Under the pieces are notes generated by a model, which saw nothing but the letters and a program-made list of their open reading frames with translations, was not told the origin of the DNA and did not search any database. This document shows, piece after piece, positions 58,969 through 64,000 of a stretch of DNA of 64,000 nt. The stretch's first letter is position 1. Each line of letters starts with the position of its first letter. A program made the position numbers and the translations under genes. Location of the stretch: the NCBI GenBank assembly GCA_025331565.1, contig JAFREQ010000166.1:248001-312000 (forward strand), given 5' to 3'. The stretch is from Holacanthus passer (taxonomy: Eukaryota; Chordata; Actinopteri; Pomacanthidae).

Positions 58969-60783
58969 GCTTGTGAAGAGTGAAGAGAGTGAGAGTGAGG
59001 GAAACATTGTTTTTCACACAGGAAAATGATACAGCATAATTAATTTTTTAAAATGTTCTTCTTATTTTCAGGTGGCAGAGAAACTCCTGTCTCCGTGTTC
59101 ACATCAGTTTCATGCTCGCTTTGGAAAAACGGGATCAATATGATCTTGTGTTTGATGTCTTGAACTAGCATCGGTACGATTCCGCTCTTAACCGCGGTGA
59201 TTTGTACACCGGAGGGCATTACGATTGATCACGTTTCCAAACCAAGAGCCGCTTGATGATAAATATTTTATCCCTGTGCGTGTCGATAAACGACTCCCTA
59301 ACAACACGCGAGTTGTTGTGAACTCGTTCTGGACACAGATGATCTCAGTGAGGATATTGATGGATTGTTTATGAGCGGCTGATGGGAGATGAATTGGTTT
59401 TGTGGTGTAGTATCCGCTCTGTGTGTCGGAGCTGCTGCTCATAATCACACCTCAGATGATTGACAGCTGGCTGTCTTTAGCCTATGATCCATATATGGGA
59501 AAATGAATGAAGAGGGAAACCTTGTAACTCCAGTTTACAGCTGTTGGTAAGTCTTGTTGCAGTTTCTATACGTCAGGGTCAGGATGTGTGTTGTGGCTTT
59601 AAAGGTTTTGAAGGCTTATCTAACCTAGAAGTTGGCGGATGATAAAATACTGTTTTACACTTTCAGTATCAGTAACACTCATTTTGTCAAATTTCATGAC
59701 AAAAGAAAAGTCCAAATATAATCTAAAATACTAAATATTTCATATTTGATTCCCACAAACTGCTCAGAAAAAGTTCATGCAAACATGGACATTGAGAAAG
59801 GAATGATGTGAATTTGGTTGGTAGCAGTTTTTAAAAGGTTGTTGTTTAAACACGACTCAAAAACCAGGCATGGCATTAAATGCATCAACAAGACGAGTAT
59901 TCATAACGATCTCTGCAGTTTGATTTGGGGTTACTGGTTTTTTACAGCCGGTGGGATTTTATAGATAGGTTTCCCATTTACAAACATTAATATTGGTTCT
60001 ATGCTGTTCTGGTGTGGCGGTAAGTCATGACAGTGAGCCAGCATGCACAATACCAGGAGCTGCAAAATTCACTCATTTTAAAGTGTCTTCTATTTAGCTT
60101 ATCAAGGATGAATCTGCAGCGGTGGGTAGAAAAGATGTTACCACACTGATCTATGGAAATTTCCAATATTTAGAATAATAAGTAAAACAAGAGCACATCC
60201 TGAGTCCTGTGTGTCTTTAGGTTTAAGGAAAGATAAGTCTCAAGTCAAGTTTCAGTATTAAACCATGTTTCTGAAGCAACCAACAGAACCGTAACATTTG
60301 AAATGTTAATCAAATGATATATGTTGTCAGATACGTTCACTGAAAACTTTCGTTATGTTCATCAGGAAGCATCATTCAGGTGGTATTACGTTTCTCTTGG
60401 AAGGTGTTTTGTTGCAAATTTGTATTTTCAAATAATATATGTATCTGATTGGACCCATAATTTCTTTGTATGTTTCCTGAATAGAAAAAATATCATTTAA
60501 AAGTACATAGAAATAGAGACAAAGGTGTGAAATATTATACACAGTGAATAAAAGATAAGTTTTTATGAAAGAATAGGAAAATACATAGTGGTTAGGTACA
60601 GTCTTTAAACCAGCTGCTAAAATCTTTATGACTGAAAAAACTGACAGAGAACCATTGAAACCCATGTGTGCATTATATTGATTGAGTTCAATGTAGTTTC
60701 ATTTCAGTCCAGGTTGTTATTAGGTTGTTATTAGGTTGGGGCCTGTTAAAAAAAACCTTACCCAAACTACCTTATACCAGAGA

Positions 60784-60811
60784 AGTGCTATATAAATCCA
60801 GTCCATTTACC
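60784..60811 (+). mobile_element. SINE 3' tail fragment
   Basis: AGTGCTATATAAATCCAGTC then CATTTACC is the characteristic 3' tail of a common teleost tRNA-SINE. The head is not recognisable upstream. Confidence 0.65.
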
Positions 60812-61400
60812 AAATTGAATGGATATGGCTTTAAAAAGTTCAAGTCTGGCTGGAGACTGCCATCTTTAATAAAGGCATAAAAATCCCCTTTTCACTCTTC
60901 AACCTTCCGTTCATAGACACTATTTGATTGATTCAAACTGAAGAAAATGCATTATTAGAAACTTGTGGTGAGAAACATCGTGGTGCAGGTTTTCTGAAAT
61001 TGAAAAGCCTTCAAACAAAGTCCAGTGGAAGCGAGGGAAAGGAAAGATTTATTTCCACTCTGCTAAATGGCAAATGTCAATTCTGTGATGCTCCCACGTC
61101 CGAAACACTCTCACATCGGTGTGTAATTTCACCTCAGAGCGAGCGCGAGGAACAAACAACAAAACCAACAACAAACAATAACAGATAACAAACCCCCGTC
61201 TGCAGCAGACACATCGTGGAGAAGCGAGGTTGTCACCTGACGGCGGTAAATCGCCTCCAGACCAGATTCCTCAGGTCTATTACGGCCGGAAGCCGAGCGG
61301 GAGAGATGGCGGCGAGCAGGATGTGACCGGCAGCAGCATCGACTGGTTAAGGCTGAAGATTGGCGAGAGCGGACGGATCGATACGTTCGGAGCCTGGACG

Positions 61401-61403
<3 letters not shown>

Positions 61404-61439
<36 letters not shown>
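61404..61439. repeat. (GA)n microsatellite
   Basis: About 15 GA units with a GAGCGA interruption near the right end. Confidence 0.95.
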
Positions 61440-63010
61440 GCCTGTGATTACTGTTTCTTCTATTCTGTTTGTTTGTTGGAGAGTTCAAAACTATGTTAAA
61501 TGGAGAGTGAACCCACAGACACACATGTACTGAAACAATGAAGAACAGCCAGTCAGGCTGTTTTCCCACATGTGAAATTGGTGCCTGATTTTGAAACATG
61601 GCCACCTCAAAGTGAGGGTTTCCTGTGACTTCAAATGAAGTTACAAGAAAGCCCAGTGATTTGGGCCGACCACATCCCATCACATAAAACTGCTCGGAGT
61701 CACTGGAACTTCATGGACAGCTTTAGAGGACAGGGCCTGCTGAATCAGAGGGGACAGTGTGTGTGCTAACTGGATGGTAATGAAGGATCCTTAATAAACT
61801 GATGATCCACTGCTCTCAGTTTGTTTTTAAAAAGACACTTTGTGGACTGATGATGAAAGAAATCATTAAAAAATTATAAGTCTCTAATTCTGTCAAATTC
61901 ATGACAAACCTGGGGTCGCCAACATGAAACCAAAATATATAACAAATTAATTTCCCGCTTTTGGTTTCTGATTGTTGTTTTGCTGTTTTGATTGACAAGT
62001 GGTTTAGAACACTTACATATGCTTTAGCAGAAAAAAAATCATTGCAGTTGGACGGGCGATTTTGCCCATATCCCTATTATTTAGGAGTTCACCATACATT
62101 TATTTCAAATTCAAAATTCATTGTGGAGCTGTGCAGAGCCCCTCCTTGCCCCACTCTCTATCTCTGTCACAATCACAGTGACAATGGATGCGTCTGTGAA
62201 ATGCTCCCTCTCCATGAGCACACAATCACAAAACATGATCATGTGCAGGAAGAACAATTGTTGTTGGCTTTTCCCCACAGAAGAGGCCGACCGACCAAAT
62301 TCCTGAGTAGAATCAAACCAGAGTTCACAAGCAAATACCTCTGCAAAACTGATGCATTCAAGTGAACTCTGTTAGATTTGTAACGAAACACTGTCAATCT
62401 GAGCAGCAGCTCTGGTCTGGTGATCTGGTGGACATTTACAGCTCAGTTGTAATGTTCACCTTGGTTTTATATTTTATATTCTATTCATTGTTCGAAAGGA
62501 CTTTTTGAAAGTGGTCTGATGTCTGTGTAACACAAATCTCTAAAAACCAGTAGCATCAACAAATAGTTCAGGAGTCATCCTGCACACCAGAGAAACCAGG
62601 GGAAGCTGCTGATGATGTTAAAGGTGTGGCCTTAAAAATAAAAGCCATTATCTGAACTACTCCCTCAGAGTAAAGCTGGTTTAGTCCATGTGTGTATGTG
62701 GTGAAGCTGCCGAGTGAAACTGACAACAGAACAAAAGTAAAAAAGAACCAAGATTATTTCAGATACTATGCGACAGTAAGATGTGATAAAGAATTAAATC
62801 CTGAAAATCCAGTTACTCTGTTTTTAGTGTGACATGTCCTGCACAACACTACTGAAGGATGTGATTATTTGTTTATTTAAAAGCTTTTACTTATTTCAGT
62901 TGATGAATTTGATTTTTTTAAAATTTGACAATTGAAAGTCTGTGTTGGTTTGCCACAGTACAAACAGTGTTCTTGTACCTTTGCAAACAATTTGATCACA
63001 AAGAGCTGTG

Positions 63011-63040
63011 AGTGTGAGTGTGTGTGTGTGTGTGTGTGTG
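63011..63040. repeat. (TG)n microsatellite
   Basis: About 15 TG units. Confidence 0.94.
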
Positions 63041-63227
63041 ACCTTGACACTAACAGAACTTTAGCCTTAGGCCTGTCCTTTAGCTGGGGGGGAACACAAA
63101 CACACACGCACACACTTAAACACACATTAACACATACACACAAATACACATACATGTGGCACACAGTGATGGAGATGCACAGATGAGACACACATGCGTA
63201 TACAGGGATGTACGAACGTATGCACAG

Positions 63228-63230
<3 letters not shown>

Positions 63231-63284
<54 letters not shown>
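63231..63284. repeat. (CA)n microsatellite
   Basis: 27 perfect AC units. CA-rich degenerate sequence precedes it from 63097. Confidence 0.97.
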
Positions 63285-63288
<4 letters not shown>

Positions 63289-63361
63289 CCCAGTGTAGCC
63301 AGCAGGGCTGTGGCTCATTAATATTGCATTGATCGGACAGAGAGGAGCAGTGTACTGGAAG

Positions 63362-63365
<4 letters not shown>

Positions 63366-63394
<29 letters not shown>
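63366..63394. repeat. (TG)n microsatellite
   Basis: About 14 TG units ending in GCGCG. It is complementary to the CA array 80 bp upstream. Confidence 0.95.
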
Positions 63395-63396
<2 letters not shown>

Positions 63397-64000
63397 TCAG
63401 GTTAGAGGAGACAGGAAGGAGAGAGGCGGAGGAGCGTGAGACAGACAGATGGAGGTTTTGGACAGGGACTGACAAAAACGTCTCTGTACTAACTAAACCG
63501 TGATCAACATATTTAACTGATTTCATATCAGAGAAAAACTACATTGAACCACAATCTTTCATGATAGTACCTTACATCTGGAACCCTCCACAGGGTTCCT
63601 GCAGGTTCTAGCAAGTTTAAGACGTTTTCATTTTCCATTTTTATCATCAAAATACTCTGATTCATAATACTGTCCTGACTCAACTGGAGGCAGTACTTAC
63701 AGCTTGTAGTTACTGATATAGAAAATCATGTAAATGAAAATAAAGCAGCGTTGGTGACGTTTGACGTGCAAACAGCAGATGATGCCAGTAAACTGGGAGC
63801 ATCTGTTCAGGTCTCTGCTTTCTTTCACACTTACATCTACACTTCTTTTTTTTGTCTCCAGCTCTGTCTCTGCTGCGGTAATTCACAGTTCTTCTCTGGA
63901 TCGCTTACTCAGCTTGTTTGATGTCGGCCTTTTCCTTCAGCTTCGTCAACAAGCTCATCATCATCCTTCTGCAGGATGGTGGATGTCCATATTTCACTTC

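Larger units (their letters stand above)
57136..64000. other. intergenic, no gene recognised
   Basis: Contains a perfect DR1 at 58956 and a CpG-containing, repeat-free block at 59160-59460 that could be a conserved element. A SINE tail lies at 60784-60811. A CpG-richer block at 61200-61400 leads into a (GA)n tract, and CA/TG arrays lie at 63011-63393. Open frames at 57853-58128 and 61961-62365 have no recognisable domains or splice context. The last 150 bases show no exon. Confidence 0.75.

Noticed and set aside
61961..62365. 134-codon plus-strand frame
   Set aside because: No domain, no promoter or splice context, and composition like its surroundings.

Overview
The window is vertebrate nuclear DNA, almost certainly from a spiny-rayed (acanthomorph) teleost. 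Compact coding exons with GT-AG splice sites sit in long AT-rich introns. There are dozens of (TG)n/(CA)n microsatellites and several dispersed repeats that I recognise as typical of fish genomes: a tRNA-derived SINE, TIR elements bounded by TG tracts, and a GCTAACATGCTA-type repeat. Nothing prokaryotic or viral is visible, and there are no operons, CRISPR arrays or rRNA genes.

The only gene I can establish is the 3' part of wdr7 (WD repeat domain 7, Rabconnectin-3 beta) on the + strand. Nine exons (1058-1171, 17049-17276, 24920-25106, 32034-32151, 32747-32896, 33149-33231, 34714-34813, 41341-41445, 44012-44215) join in a fully consistent phase chain and encode the last 428 residues. These end in two C-terminal WD repeats and a TAA at 44213-44215. 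A long 3' UTR follows, and the best poly(A) signal is AATAAA at 47631. From knowledge of the family, the protein partners DMXL1/DMXL2 (Rabconnectin-3 alpha) in promoting V-ATPase assembly and vesicle acidification. Upstream exons lie outside the window.

Layout: 1-1057 is the end of an upstream intron. 1172-17048 is a 15.9 kb intron with candidate conserved non-coding blocks and a dense microsatellite cluster at 14.8-15.8 kb. 17277-24919 and 25107-32033 are repeat-bearing introns. 32034-34813 is a compact group of four exons. 34814-44011 holds two more introns and one exon. 44012-47655 is the terminal exon. 47656-64000 has no gene I can support; it contains a CpG-rich block near 52.2-52.6 kb that could be the promoter or first exon of a neighbour, and a 230 bp near-identical duplication (51811 and 56869).

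The most notable unexplained patterns are five perfect DR1 nuclear-receptor-type motifs in 64 kb, the 99% identical duplication that places one copy beside the CpG block, a pair of oppositely oriented transposon remnants flanking exons 32034-34813, a CA array eight bases after a 5' splice site, and TIR elements embedded in TG microsatellites. No new enzymatic or defence system is visible. These are regulatory and repeat-biology leads.
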